Positions 9,429 to 18,806 of a stretch of DNA of 64,000 bases are shown here, one piece after another. The position numbers and the translations under genes are program-made. The notes under the pieces are model-generated. The model searched no databases, was not told the DNA's origin, and worked only from the letters and a program-made list of their open reading frames with translations. Source of the stretch: Paenarthrobacter histidinolovorans (GTDB taxonomy: Bacteria > Actinomycetota > Actinomycetes > Actinomycetales > Micrococcaceae); the NCBI RefSeq assembly GCF_014647595.1, contig NZ_BMPM01000003.1:310001-374000 (forward strand), written 5' to 3'. Every line of letters starts with the position of its first letter. Within the stretch, counting starts at the first letter, position 1.

Positions 9429-10601
9429 TTAGAATGCGTTCGCTTTTGCCACAGATCCCAGGAAAGTTAAGCTCGGTTTGGGAGTGCGTTCAAAGGTTTC
9501 GCGGTTGACGGCCACAAGTCCAAAGGTCGGAGCCCAGCGGCCCCATTCGAAGTTGTCGAGCAGGCTCCAGTGAATGTAACCGCGAATGTCAGCCCCTTCC
9601 TCGATCACGTCATGCATGTGGCCTAGAGCCTCGCTGGTGTAGGCAATGCGTCGTTCGTCGTCAGCAGTGGCTATGCCGTTCTCCGTGACCATGATGGGGG
9701 TGTTGGGGAGCATCTCGCGGGTGTGGCGTAGCGCGATGCCCAAGGCGTCCGGGCGGTAGGCCCACCCCATAATGGTGTTATCCGGATGCTCCGGATGCCG
9801 GACGATTCCGTCTGCATCGATGGGCTGGCTTGTGTACGACTGAACGCCGACAAAGTCGTCTCCCCGGGCGGCTTCCAGGTACATGTCCTCGAAGATGTAC
9901 TGGATTTCGGCGTGTTTGTCCTGAGCTCCCGGGCTGGCTGTAAATGCCTGGTTCGCCACGGTCCAGCCAACCTTGGCCTTGGTGTTGCTCCGGACTATTT
10001 TCGCAGCGACGCGGTGCGCTGCAATGAGAGCCTGGCCAACTTCAGGGTTCGGAAGGTAGCTCCGATTTGGGTCATATGCTTCGCCGGCCGCGAGACTGAG
10101 CTGTATACCGTGGTTGATGGCAACGATGTTTGGCTCGTTGATGGTGCAAACCCATTCGACGTCGTCCAGGATCGTGCAGACCTGTTCGACGTAGCGGGCG
10201 AAGTGATCCACCGCATCCTCCGCGAGCCATCGCTTCGTGTCAAACCACAGGGGGTGTGTGAAATGGTGGAGCGTCACAACGGGCTTGAGGCCTAGGCTGA
10301 TGCAGGTGTCAATCATTCGACGGTAGTGAGCCAACTCCGCTCGTGAGAACTTCCCTGGGCTTGGTTCGACCCGTGCCCACTCGATGCTGAAGCGGTAGGT
10401 GTTGAAACCTGCATCCGCCAGAAGCTGCATGTCCTCCGCGTACCTGTGATAGCTGTCGAGTGCATCGCCGCTGAATTCCACGCCGTAGTCCGCGGCATCG
10501 TGCTCGAATTTCCACGCGTCGCTGTTGATGTTGTTTCCTTCTACCTGGTGGGCTGCCGTGGCGGCGCCCCAAAGGAAGTCGTCAGGGAATTTTCGAGTCA
10601 T
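9429..10601 (-). CDS. Glycoside hydrolase family 1 beta-glycosidase
   Basis: Retaining beta-glucosidase-type enzyme, cytoplasmic, 390 residues, shorter than the usual 440-480. The family start signature FLWGAATAAHQVEG is at residues 9-22. The acid/base Glu156 lies in CTINEPN and the nucleophile Glu307 in MVTENGIA, so both catalytic residues are present. The C-terminus keeps YIHWSLLDNFEWGRW, the aglycone-side tryptophan region. AAGGAG precedes the ATG. It sits between the MFS transporter and the GH3 gene in one leftward operon, so it probably cleaves the disaccharide or glycoside brought in by that transporter. The shortness reflects trimmed loops, not truncation, because both ends match the family. 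Confidence 0.93.
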   Translation of the reverse strand: MTRKFPDDFLWGAATAAHQVEGNNINSDAWKFEHDAADYGVEFSGDALDSYHRYAEDMQLLADAGFNTYRFSIEWARVEPSPGKFSRAELAHYRRMIDTCISLGLKPVVTLHHFTHPLWFDTKRWLAEDAVDHFARYVEQVCTILDDVEWVCTINEPNIVAINHGIQLSLAAGEAYDPNRSYLPNPEVGQALIAAHRVAAKIVRSNTKAKVGWTVANQAFTASPGAQDKHAEIQYIFEDMYLEAARGDDFVGVQSYTSQPIDADGIVRHPEHPDNTIMGWAYRPDALGIALRHTREMLPNTPIMVTENGIATADDERRIAYTSEALGHMHDVIEEGADIRGYIHWSLLDNFEWGRWAPTFGLVAVNRETFERTPKPSLTFLGSVAKANAF

Positions 10602-10670
10602 TTGGGTGGCTCCTTGCCGGTTGTAATAACTGTGAAGTGCTTGCCGGTCCTGTCCGGGAGAGAAAGGGCG

Positions 10671-12038
10671 TTACCGTACGCCTCGGATCCTCCAGGTCGT
10701 GACAGCGGTTCCGACCGCCAGAAGAGCGCCGGAGATAAAGAGTGCCGGGTAGTTGCCTCCACCGCCAAAAGCGATGATGACCGGCGCGATGATGGGTGCC
10801 AAGGCGCCGGGAATTCCGGAGGAGAGGTAGTAGATGCTCATGTATTTGCCGGCCTTTTCAGGTTCCGGGAGCAGGTCCGTGGCCATAGCGAGGTCTACCG
10901 ACGTGAAGGCTCCGGTGCCTGCTGACAGCAGAACGCCGCCGACGATGAAGAGCGTAATGTCCGGCGCAACTGAAACCGTGACGAGGCCAGCGGCGATGAG
11001 TGCCACAGCCAGATAGATGAATGGCTTGCGGCGCTTCAGGCGGTCGGAGAGAAAACCACCAATCACGGCAAAGCCCATCATGGCGAGCAAGCTGATGCCC
11101 CCCGCGGCGGCAAGGCTTTGCCCGGCCTGCTCGGGTGTGAAGCCGAGCCTGTCAAGCAGGAAATAAAAGGAAAACGTGCTGAAAAAGCTGAAGCCGAACT
11201 GCAGGAGGAACTTTCCGAGGAAGACCAGAGCGAAGTCGGCGTGCTTGCGGGGGTTGAACCAGAAGCTCTTGAAGACATCGGCGACCGCGAGTCGGGGAGT
11301 TCCAGCGGGGGCGGGAGTGTCCTTGACGACAAAGACGAAGAGCAGCACTCCAATGGCGAACACGACCGGCGGGAGCATGAACAGCAGCAGGATATTGCCG
11401 GTCAGGAAGCTTCCAATGAGGCTGGCCCCAACACCGGCGAAGGATGCTGCCACGCCGCCGAGCGCTCCCACCTTTCCGCGCTGGGCGGAAGGCACACGCT
11501 CGGCCAGCACGGGGTTGAATCCGGCACTGATTACGGCCACTGCGAGCTGGCAAATCGACCACCCGGCGATCATCAGCGGGATGGTAGGAACAACTGCGAC
11601 CACCAGTGCGCCCGCCGTAGCCAGAAGAAGTCCTCCGAGAATCCAAGGGCGCCTCCTGCCCCAGGCCAGTCGCGTGCCATCGCTTAGGACGCCGGCGATG
11701 GGTCCGAGGACCAGGCCGATTATGCCACCCAGACCAATGACCAGCCCCAGGCTCGCGTCCTTGCCGGCAGGATCGATGAGTTGGACTTTGTAAGCGAGGC
11801 TGAATAGTGCTGGCATCAACATCACCAGGTTCAGCCCAAAGTAGGCGAACATGTACGTCGCAATGAAGCCGGCTCCAACGCGCGGAATATTTTCCGGGTC
11901 CTGCTCCGGGCGGAGTGCGTGGTGTGGTGAACCGGGGGCTGTATCTCTGTGCAAGGCGTGCTCGGCAACTGCCTCAGACGCGTCAGGCAATATCTGTGCA
12001 GGGGAGAGGTCGGGTAAAGAAGGTTGTTGGGTTGTCAT
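10671..12038 (-). CDS. MFS sugar transporter
   Basis: Major facilitator superfamily permease of 455 residues with about twelve hydrophobic segments after a 50-residue polar N-terminus. The loop 2-3 motif reads SDGTRLAWGRRRPWIL, similar to the R-x-G-R-R-R-P motif of sucrose/H+ and SLC45-like transporters. It is the first gene of the leftward operon with GH1 and GH3 and is read from a promoter whose -35 lies inside the operator at 12115. It likely imports a beta-glycoside for intracellular cleavage by the downstream enzymes; the substrate is inferred. GGAG precedes the ATG. Confidence 0.88.
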   Translation of the reverse strand: MTTQQPSLPDLSPAQILPDASEAVAEHALHRDTAPGSPHHALRPEQDPENIPRVGAGFIATYMFAYFGLNLVMLMPALFSLAYKVQLIDPAGKDASLGLVIGLGGIIGLVLGPIAGVLSDGTRLAWGRRRPWILGGLLLATAGALVVAVVPTIPLMIAGWSICQLAVAVISAGFNPVLAERVPSAQRGKVGALGGVAASFAGVGASLIGSFLTGNILLLFMLPPVVFAIGVLLFVFVVKDTPAPAGTPRLAVADVFKSFWFNPRKHADFALVFLGKFLLQFGFSFFSTFSFYFLLDRLGFTPEQAGQSLAAAGGISLLAMMGFAVIGGFLSDRLKRRKPFIYLAVALIAAGLVTVSVAPDITLFIVGGVLLSAGTGAFTSVDLAMATDLLPEPEKAGKYMSIYYLSSGIPGALAPIIAPVIIAFGGGGNYPALFISGALLAVGTAVTTWRIRGVR

Positions 12039-12099
12039 CGTGACTCCATTGGCATCCGGTAACAGATGAATCTAAAAGTGTGATCTGGCGAACAGGGTG

Positions 12100-12160
12100 A
12101 GCGTACTCGGCGTTTTGACGCGTGTCAATAGCAGTTCGCGTGCTCATTGACGCGCGTCAA
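12100..12160. promoter_or_regulatory. Divergent promoter region with two operators
   Basis: Two boxes, TTGACGCGTGTCAA at 12115-12128 and the perfect palindrome TTGACGCGCGTCAA at 12147-12160, lie 32 bases apart, about three helix turns. Reading left, TTGACA inside the first box (12123-12128, minus strand) is followed after 17 bases by TACGCT (12100-12105), a good promoter for the MFS operon. The second box supplies a -35-like TTGACG for the rightward GH2 operon, though its -10 is weak. Spacing suits cooperative binding by one LacI dimer pair. Confidence 0.8.
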
Positions 12161-12226
12161 TTCATATGGTTTTCTGGGTCTAAAGACACAACCAGCGGCG
12201 ACGATGAAGCGCGCACCGGAAGGACA

Positions 12227-14698
12227 ATGATGACCGTGGTATCCCGTGCCACCGAGACGAGTAATTTGGATGTCTGGGAGTTTTCCGTCCTGGGTTCTGA
12301 CCTATGGTCCCCCATTCGGCTTCCCCATGACGCGATGATCCGCGAACCTCGCCAAACAGATGCTGCCGGCGGCGCAGACGTCGCCTATTTCCCAGGGGGG
12401 CAGTACGCCTATAGGACGACTTGGCTGGCGGGAAAAGACCCCGTTCCTTTCGCGGCCCTCCGGTTCGAGGGCGTACAGGGTGAGGCTGCCGTTTTCGTGA
12501 ATGGAGCATCGGTGGGCTCGCTGCGCAGCGGCTACACCGAGTTTGAACTGCCGATTCAGGACCACGTCATTTGGGGCGAAAGCAATGACATAGTCGTCGA
12601 AGTGGATAATTCTGCTCAGCCCGCGAGCCGGTGGTACCCGGGCTCCGGCCTGTACCGCGCCGTTTCCGTCACTCTGCGCCCTGAGGTCCACTTCGGGCGT
12701 GACGGTTTGCGGTTGCGCACCCGTGCCATTGCCCCCGACGCTGCCATTGTGGAAGTTACGTACGAGATCGCTCATGGCAAGAACCATGACGTTCGTGTCG
12801 TGATCGATCTCCTGAAGGGAGACGAAGTGGTCGGCTCAGGCACCGGCACCGGCAGTGCCGGATCCGTGGTTATGCGAGTTGAAAAGCCACGCGCCTGGAC
12901 TGCTGACACCCCTTACCTTTACGAACTCGATGCCCGACTCGAGTCTCAAGGCACGGTCGTGGACGAACGGCGCGAGATGGTAGGACTGCGAACGATCTCA
13001 GTCGATGCCCGCCACGGTCTGCGGATCAACGGCAGCACCGTCTTGTTGCGTGGCGCCTGCATTCATCACGACAACGGAGTGCTCGGCGCAGCCACCCATC
13101 GGGCAGCAGAGTATCGGCGTGTCAGGTTGCTGAAAGAGGCAGGCTTCAACGCGATCCGCAGCGCCCATAATCCTATGTCCCGGCACCTCTTGGATGCCTG
13201 CGACGAAATGGGTATGTACGTCCTTGATGAGCTCGCTGACTATTGGGTCGTTTCAAAGTCAAAACACGATTCCGCGTGGCGTTTCCGCACCACATGGCAG
13301 GAGGACGCAGACCGCCTGGTTGAGAAAGACCGCAACCGTCCGTCGGTGATCATGTACGCCGCAGGTAACGAGATCCCAGAGACTGCAACGCCCGAGGGCG
13401 TTGCCTTGACACGGGAAATCACGGAATACCTCCACAGCATCGATTCGGACCGACCCGTTACCTTGGCGACCAACCTGTTTCTCAACACGCTGGTGTCCAT
13501 GGACAAGTCCCCGTACAAGGAGACACCTCCCACAGACGGTGAAACTTCCATGGCCGGTTCTACCGAGGCCAACGTGATGATCAACCAAATTGGCCGCATG
13601 ATGAATCTCGTCTCACGGCTGCCCCGTGCGGACAAGGCCTCCCGAGACGCCTTCGCGGTAGTTGACGTGGCTGGCTACAATTATGGCCTGGGCCGCTACA
13701 AGCGGGACGTCCGTGCATACCCCGACCGCGTCATCCTAGGATCCGAGACCCTTCCTGGCGACGTGGCAAATGCTTGGCACCTGGTGCAGGAACACTCCGC
13801 CATCATTGGTGACTTCGTGTGGGCCGGATGGGAATACCTCGGCGAGGCAGGCGTTGCCGTCTGGGTGCCGGGGAAACGTGCCGGATTGTCCAAGCCGTTC
13901 CCACATGTGATCGCCGGTCCAGGAATGTTCGACCTCACCGGAAAGCCGGACATCACCCTTCGGCTTGCCCAAGCCGCCTGGGGTCGACTTGAAACCCCTG
14001 CCATTGGCGTCCGCCCCCTGGACCGCAGCGGTGTCCCCATGGTCAGATCGGCGTGGCGCAACACCGACGCCGTGGAGAGTTGGTCCTGGAGGGGATGCGA
14101 AGGACGCAAGGCGGAGATCGAGGTGTACTCGACAGCCGATCAGGTCACCTTGTTGCTGAACGGCCAGAGCATTGGGCGTCGTCGTGCAGGGCGCCGCCGC
14201 GGCTACCTGGCCAAATTTACTGTGCCCTACCAACCCGGCATTCTGACTGCCGTCGGTTACCGCAACGGCGTCGAAGTTTCCCGGTCAGTGCTCAGAAGCG
14301 CCCAAGGAGACCTCGGGCTGCGTATGGCCAGCGAGGAGCACTCAATTGCTGCAGACGGCAATGATCTCATTTTCGCTGAAATCTCGATCGCGGATCAGAA
14401 CGGTCTTGTCGAGATGCTCGCCGATGAGAAAGTGGCTCTGAGGGTCGCTGGGCCCGGCGAACTTATTGGTTTCGGAACTGCGGCACCTGCACCCGATGAG
14501 GAATTCATCGCAGAGGCCCGCACTACGTACCGGGGTCGGGCCTTGGCCGTCATACGCTCAACGGGAAAGCCTGGCCGCATAACTATCACCGCCACCTCCC
14601 AAAATGTGGGCTCAGCAAGCCTCGTGATCGAAGCTGTGGCACCGGCAGATGCGGCAGTTGAGTCCATTGTCCGCGGCGCTGACGCGCTGACCCGATAA
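12227..14698 (+). CDS. Glycoside hydrolase family 2 protein
   Basis: Beta-galactosidase/beta-glucuronidase-type enzyme of about 823 residues without a signal peptide. The order is jelly-roll sugar-binding domain, Ig-like domain, TIM barrel and additional C-terminal Ig-like domains. The acid/base Glu near residue 382 is in MYAAGNEIPE and the nucleophile Glu near residue 500 in ILGSETLPGD. The open frame extends upstream to 12122 through the operator, but GGAAGG at 12218-12223 points to the ATG pair at 12227/12230 as the real start. It opens the rightward GH2-GH3-SDR operon. Clan features resemble beta-galactosidases, but specificity is open. Confidence 0.92.
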   Translation: MMTVVSRATETSNLDVWEFSVLGSDLWSPIRLPHDAMIREPRQTDAAGGADVAYFPGGQYAYRTTWLAGKDPVPFAALRFEGVQGEAAVFVNGASVGSLRSGYTEFELPIQDHVIWGESNDIVVEVDNSAQPASRWYPGSGLYRAVSVTLRPEVHFGRDGLRLRTRAIAPDAAIVEVTYEIAHGKNHDVRVVIDLLKGDEVVGSGTGTGSAGSVVMRVEKPRAWTADTPYLYELDARLESQGTVVDERREMVGLRTISVDARHGLRINGSTVLLRGACIHHDNGVLGAATHRAAEYRRVRLLKEAGFNAIRSAHNPMSRHLLDACDEMGMYVLDELADYWVVSKSKHDSAWRFRTTWQEDADRLVEKDRNRPSVIMYAAGNEIPETATPEGVALTREITEYLHSIDSDRPVTLATNLFLNTLVSMDKSPYKETPPTDGETSMAGSTEANVMINQIGRMMNLVSRLPRADKASRDAFAVVDVAGYNYGLGRYKRDVRAYPDRVILGSETLPGDVANAWHLVQEHSAIIGDFVWAGWEYLGEAGVAVWVPGKRAGLSKPFPHVIAGPGMFDLTGKPDITLRLAQAAWGRLETPAIGVRPLDRSGVPMVRSAWRNTDAVESWSWRGCEGRKAEIEVYSTADQVTLLLNGQSIGRRRAGRRRGYLAKFTVPYQPGILTAVGYRNGVEVSRSVLRSAQGDLGLRMASEEHSIAADGNDLIFAEISIADQNGLVEMLADEKVALRVAGPGELIGFGTAAPAPDEEFIAEARTTYRGRALAVIRSTGKPGRITITATSQNVGSASLVIEAVAPADAAVESIVRGADALTR

Positions 14699-14728
14699 CG
14701 CAAACTTCGACTTTTGAAAGTACAAGCA

Positions 14729-16987
14729 ATGAACAATCACACGACGATTTCGACAGAGGTCACGACCGACGGTATGCAGCAAGGCATTGCCGCCATTCCT
14801 GCTGAACGGAAAGCTTCTCTGCTATCAGGGCAAAACTTTTGGGAAACCGAACCAATCGAAGAGCTTAATCTTCCTGCCGTGACCTTAGCGGATGGCACCT
14901 ACGGCTTGCGACACCAGTCAGGAAGCCATGACCATCTGGCTATGTACGACAGTGATCCCGCCACATGCTTCCCGCCAGGTGTGGCGATAGGCTCTAGTTG
15001 GGATCCAAAGGTCGCCGCCCGGTTGGGCTCAGCAATCGGGAAGGAAGCGCTTGCCCAAGGTGTCCACATCGTTCTTGGCCCCGGAATCAATATCAAGCGC
15101 TCACCATTGTGTGGTCGCAACTTCGAATACTATTCCGAGGATCCCTTCCTTACGGGTGCTCTGGGGGTTGCGTTCACCCGTGGGCTGCAGAATGAAGGCC
15201 CCGGCGTGTCGATCAAACACTTCGCTGCCAACAACCAGGAAACCAATCGGCAGACAATCAGTGCAGACGTAGACGAGCGCACGCTCCGCGAAATCTATCT
15301 GCCCGCCTTTGAACGCGTCGTCACTGAAGCCCAGCCCGCTACTGTCATGGCGTCCTACAACAAGATAAACGGCGTTTTCGCCGCTGCAAACCCTTGGCTC
15401 CTCACAGGCCTGCTGCGAGACGAATGGGGCTTCGAGGGCGTTGTCGTTTCGGATTGGAACGCAGTCACCGATCGCGTAGAAAGCCTGAGGGCAGGTCTGG
15501 ACTTGGAGATGCCGGGAGGCAGCGCAGGCCATGACGAGGATGTTCGTGCGGCCCTTCGCTCAGGCGAGTTGCAAGGATCTGATCTCGACGCCACTGTGGC
15601 TCGTCTCGCTGGACTGGTCAAGTACATCCCCGCGGCACCGACGGCGGCCAATTATGAGATCCACCACCAGATTGCCCGCGAACTCGCCGCTGACTGCGCG
15701 GTGCTGCTTAAGAACGACTCACAGACCCTGCCTTTAAGACACGGCACGCGGTTGGCCGTTCTCGGTGAATTTGCTGAAAAGCTCCGATACCAAGGGGGAG
15801 GCAGCGCCCACGTCAACGCCACCCAGGTTGACCAGCCGATCGATGCCATTACGGTGCTGGCCGCGGATCGTGGAGTATCGGTGACTTATGCGCAAGGATT
15901 TGCAATCGATGGTGCTGAAGACCTTGAGATGCTTGATGAAGCACGGGACGCCGCCCGTGAATGCGACGTGGCCGTCATCTTTGCAGGGCTGGATGAGCGG
16001 GCGGAATCCGAGGGAATCGACCGCGAAAACTTGGACCTACCCGCGAACCAGGTGGAGCTTATACGGGCCGTGGCAGCCACCGCCCCACGGACTGTCGTGG
16101 TCCTGTCCAATGGTGGGGTTGTGTCGCTGGAGGGCTGGCATGATGACGTCGACGCCATTCTTGAAGCATTCCTTTTGGGCCAGGGCGGTGGTCATGCCAT
16201 CGCCGACATCCTCTTCGGCGTCACAAACCCCTCAGGTCACCTTGCAGAAAGCATCCCTCTGCGCCTCAATGACCACCCCAGCAGCCTGAACTTCCCTGGC
16301 GAACGGGGCCACGTGCGCTACGGCGAAGGCGTCATGGTCGGCTACCGCTACTTCACGACCTTCGATGCCCCAGTCAGGTACCCGTTCGGTCATGGCCTCA
16401 CCTACACCACGTTCACCAGTTCGGCCCCCCACGTGGCGGTCTCAGCAAACGAAGGGATCACGGTCAGCCTCGAGGTGACCAATACCGGCGACCTCGCCGG
16501 GAAACACTTGGTGCAGGTTTACGTTGCCACCGAATCCGGACCTGTCCGCCGCCCGGCCCGTGAGCTCCGGGGATTCTCCAAGGTCTACCTCGAACCAGGG
16601 GAGACGAGCACTGTCAGCATAGATCTTCCCCGGCGGGCATTCGCGTATTGGGACATCCAGTACGGTCGTTGGGTCGTTTCCCCCGGTGACTACCGCATCC
16701 AAATCTGCCAAGATGCCGCGACGGTTCTGCACGAAGAACAGATCTCCCTCGTCGGCGAGAGGGTCTTCGCCGAACTGACAATGGACACCCCCTTGGGAGA
16801 GTGGTTTGAACACCCGCAGGTCGGTGCGGAGGTGTTCGATGCCCTCGGCCTTACGGGTGTTGATGTCTCTCCTGAACACCTCGCAATGATGTCCTCCATG
16901 ACCATGACCCAGTTCATCCACATCTCAGGCCTGCCGGTCGAAGCAGAAATTTTAAACCGCCTCATGCGCGACAGCCGCCCCGCCTGA
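14729..16987 (+). CDS. Glycoside hydrolase family 3 protein
   Basis: Second GH3 enzyme of the island, 752 residues, cytoplasmic. The TIM barrel carries SIKHFAANNQETNR and the nucleophile Asp242 in VVVSDWNAVTDR; the alpha/beta domain contains the glycine-rich YQGGGSAHVNAT region and the fibronectin-III-like domain has GKHLVQVYVA. A weak GAAAG ribosome site precedes the ATG at 14729; the frame opens five codons earlier at a TTG. It shares low overall similarity with the other GH3 gene of the island and belongs to the bglB/thermostable beta-glucosidase-like branch. It lies 30 bases after the GH2 gene, probably co-transcribed. Confidence 0.93.
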   Translation: MNNHTTISTEVTTDGMQQGIAAIPAERKASLLSGQNFWETEPIEELNLPAVTLADGTYGLRHQSGSHDHLAMYDSDPATCFPPGVAIGSSWDPKVAARLGSAIGKEALAQGVHIVLGPGINIKRSPLCGRNFEYYSEDPFLTGALGVAFTRGLQNEGPGVSIKHFAANNQETNRQTISADVDERTLREIYLPAFERVVTEAQPATVMASYNKINGVFAAANPWLLTGLLRDEWGFEGVVVSDWNAVTDRVESLRAGLDLEMPGGSAGHDEDVRAALRSGELQGSDLDATVARLAGLVKYIPAAPTAANYEIHHQIARELAADCAVLLKNDSQTLPLRHGTRLAVLGEFAEKLRYQGGGSAHVNATQVDQPIDAITVLAADRGVSVTYAQGFAIDGAEDLEMLDEARDAARECDVAVIFAGLDERAESEGIDRENLDLPANQVELIRAVAATAPRTVVVLSNGGVVSLEGWHDDVDAILEAFLLGQGGGHAIADILFGVTNPSGHLAESIPLRLNDHPSSLNFPGERGHVRYGEGVMVGYRYFTTFDAPVRYPFGHGLTYTTFTSSAPHVAVSANEGITVSLEVTNTGDLAGKHLVQVYVATESGPVRRPARELRGFSKVYLEPGETSTVSIDLPRRAFAYWDIQYGRWVVSPGDYRIQICQDAATVLHEEQISLVGERVFAELTMDTPLGEWFEHPQVGAEVFDALGLTGVDVSPEHLAMMSSMTMTQFIHISGLPVEAEILNRLMRDSRPA

Positions 16988-17068
16988 CGGCCGACAAAGA
17001 CCGAGATGCCTGGGAACTACCCAGACATCTCTGAAAGACCGACCAGCTTCGTTCAAAGGAATGACGAA

Positions 17069-17860
17069 ATGCAGATTCAAGGTAGGACGTTCGTAGTCAC
17101 TGGTGGCGGCAACGGCATCGGCCGTCAGGTAGTGCTGGGCCTCCTCCGTAGGGGCGCAACCGTCGCAGCAGCGGACCTGAGTGCTGATGCACTCAACGGC
17201 ACAGCCACCGCGGCATCGGGAGATAGTACTGCGCTCACGACTCATGTATTGGACGTTACCGACCGCCAGGCTGTCCTGGCGCTATTGGAGGACGTCACTA
17301 CGCATCACGGCGTCGTCGATGGCATCGTCAACGTGGCAGGAATTATCCAACGTTTTGTCAGAATGGCCGATGTGTCCTTTGAAGAGCTTGAGCGCGTCAT
17401 GAACGTGAACTTCTGGGGCACGGTAAACATGTGCCAAACGTTTTTGCCCGCTCTGAGCACGCGCCCCGCAGCGGCTATCGTCAATATCTCGAGTCTGTCA
17501 GCATTGCTACCGTTCGCGGGACAGACTTTCTATGGAGCGTCGAAGGCCGCCGTCAAACAGTTCAGTGAAGGCCTATACCAAGAACTAAACGGCACGAACG
17601 TGGCTGTCACGACCGTGTTCCCGGGAAACATCAGTACCGACATCAGCGGTAACTCCGGGGTGAAAGCAATCGACCCCAAGGGCCGAAAAGCACCATCGAC
17701 CACTCCGGAAGCAACAGCGGCCAAGATCATCCAAGGACTTGAAAAGGGCAGCTTCCGCGTCTTGGTCGGCGCAGACGCCAAGATACTCGATGCCGCAACA
17801 CGAATGTCCCCACGAACTACGACGGAGTTCATTGGCCGTCAGATGAAGTCTGTGTTGTGA
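17069..17860 (+). CDS. Short-chain dehydrogenase/reductase
   Basis: Classical SDR of 263 residues using NAD(H) or NADP(H). The cofactor motif TGGGNGIG is at residues 11-18, NVAG at 88-91, the catalytic Ser in NISSLSAL near 141-142 and Tyr155-x3-Lys159 in YGASK. AAAGGA precedes the ATG at 17069; the longer frame from 17006 has no ribosome site. It follows the GH2 and GH3 genes closely and overlaps the next small gene. It may oxidise or reduce a released sugar or aglycone, but the substrate cannot be deduced. Confidence 0.9.
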   Translation: MQIQGRTFVVTGGGNGIGRQVVLGLLRRGATVAAADLSADALNGTATAASGDSTALTTHVLDVTDRQAVLALLEDVTTHHGVVDGIVNVAGIIQRFVRMADVSFEELERVMNVNFWGTVNMCQTFLPALSTRPAAAIVNISSLSALLPFAGQTFYGASKAAVKQFSEGLYQELNGTNVAVTTVFPGNISTDISGNSGVKAIDPKGRKAPSTTPEATAAKIIQGLEKGSFRVLVGADAKILDAATRMSPRTTTEFIGRQMKSVL

Positions 17861-18081
17861 TGGCTCCATCCGGTCCCTGGCAGCCTGTAGAGGACTGGAC
17901 TTCACTCACGGGCTTCGAAATCGAAATCTGGGACCGGGACCGGCTCATGGACAGAGGCGTCGTGGATACCGTGACTGTTGACGGTGCAGTCCTCTGGTTG
18001 GCCCAAGATGGTGTCGCTCATCGGAGGGCAGTTGAGAAGGACTTGGGTAGGCATATCAAGAGAATTGCGCCGGCCACGTAA
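17860..18081 (+). CDS. Small protein of unknown function
   Basis: A 73-residue acidic-to-neutral protein beginning MAPSGPWQPVEDW, with no membrane segment and no motif I recognise. Its ATG overlaps the SDR stop by one base (TGATG), the arrangement expected for translational coupling, which is the main reason to believe it is real. The pattern GFEIEIWDRDRLMDRGVVD followed by a short beta-rich stretch suggests a small beta-barrel or adaptor fold, but that is a guess. It closes the rightward GH2-GH3-SDR operon. Confidence 0.6.
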   Translation: MAPSGPWQPVEDWTSLTGFEIEIWDRDRLMDRGVVDTVTVDGAVLWLAQDGVAHRRAVEKDLGRHIKRIAPAT

Positions 18082-18257
18082 ATCCAACTCACGTGGGCCA
18101 AATTCGAACCAAATCAGCTCGACCGCGATCTCCCCCGGGGCAGCAGCAAAACTCACACCAGACTGGCCCTTGGACGCCCTCGCGCGGTATTGACCCTGCG
18201 ATGACGCTCTTGGTGCCGTGCTCGGCCAAGCCATGGGTTTCCGGTTTCGTCCGTGGA

Positions 18258-18806
18258 TTACTGCATGTTCGTGTGGCGGCGCCTCATTTTCTCATATGTT
18301 GCAGCGTCATTGGTGGCTAACTCGAGCACCAGGGCGTCCAAGGCAATCAACGATGCTTGCTCGAAAAGGCTGCCTCCGAACTGTTCGGATGTTGAAGACG
18401 CCAGTGTGAGGGTGGCGTCTGCCAGCTTTGCGAGAGGGCTGCCGGGGCCGGCGGTCAGCAGGACGATCATGGCGCCTTCTGTCCGGGCAATTTCGGCGAA
18501 GGCAGCACTGAGGGGTGTCTTGCCGGAGTTCGAAATGATGAAGAGGCCGTCGTCATTGCGCACGGCCGGTGCGGTGGCTTCGCCGAGTACGTGCGTTTCG
18601 AACCCGAGATGCATGAAGCGCATGGCGGCCATCTCTGCGACGAGCCCCGAGCGGCCTTGGCCCGTGAAGAACCAACGGCGACTTTGGTCGTGGAAGAGCT
18701 GAGTGAAGTTCCCAAAGGCGAGAGGGTCAATATTCTCCAGTACCTGGCTTACTTCTATGCCAATCCTCTGCCAAGCGGCCGACGGTTCGTGTGCTGTGAA
18801 GGTCAT
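18258..18806 (-). CDS. hxlB: 6-phospho-3-hexuloisomerase-like SIS protein
   Basis: Sugar isomerase (SIS) domain protein of 182 residues, the usual length for 6-phospho-3-hexuloisomerase, which interconverts arabino-3-hexulose 6-phosphate and fructose 6-phosphate. Visible motifs are FTGQGRSGLVAEMAAMRFMHLG, SNSGKTPL in the phosphate-binding turn, the glutamate helix LFEQASLIALDALV and the terminal MRRRHTNMQ typical of this family. Its ATG overlaps the stop of the epimerase-like gene (ATGA) and it ends the leftward kinase-epimerase-isomerase operon. In methylotrophs the partner is hexulose-phosphate synthase; here the partner looks like an epimerase, so the physiological substrate may be another 3-ketose or 2-ketose phosphate. 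Confidence 0.82.
   Translation of the reverse strand: MTFTAHEPSAAWQRIGIEVSQVLENIDPLAFGNFTQLFHDQSRRWFFTGQGRSGLVAEMAAMRFMHLGFETHVLGEATAPAVRNDDGLFIISNSGKTPLSAAFAEIARTEGAMIVLLTAGPGSPLAKLADATLTLASSTSEQFGGSLFEQASLIALDALVLELATNDAATYEKMRRRHTNMQ

Noticed and set aside
12122..12226. N-terminal extension of the GH2 protein
   Set aside because: It would begin inside the operator and promoter; the GGAAGG ribosome site points to the ATGs at 12227/12230.
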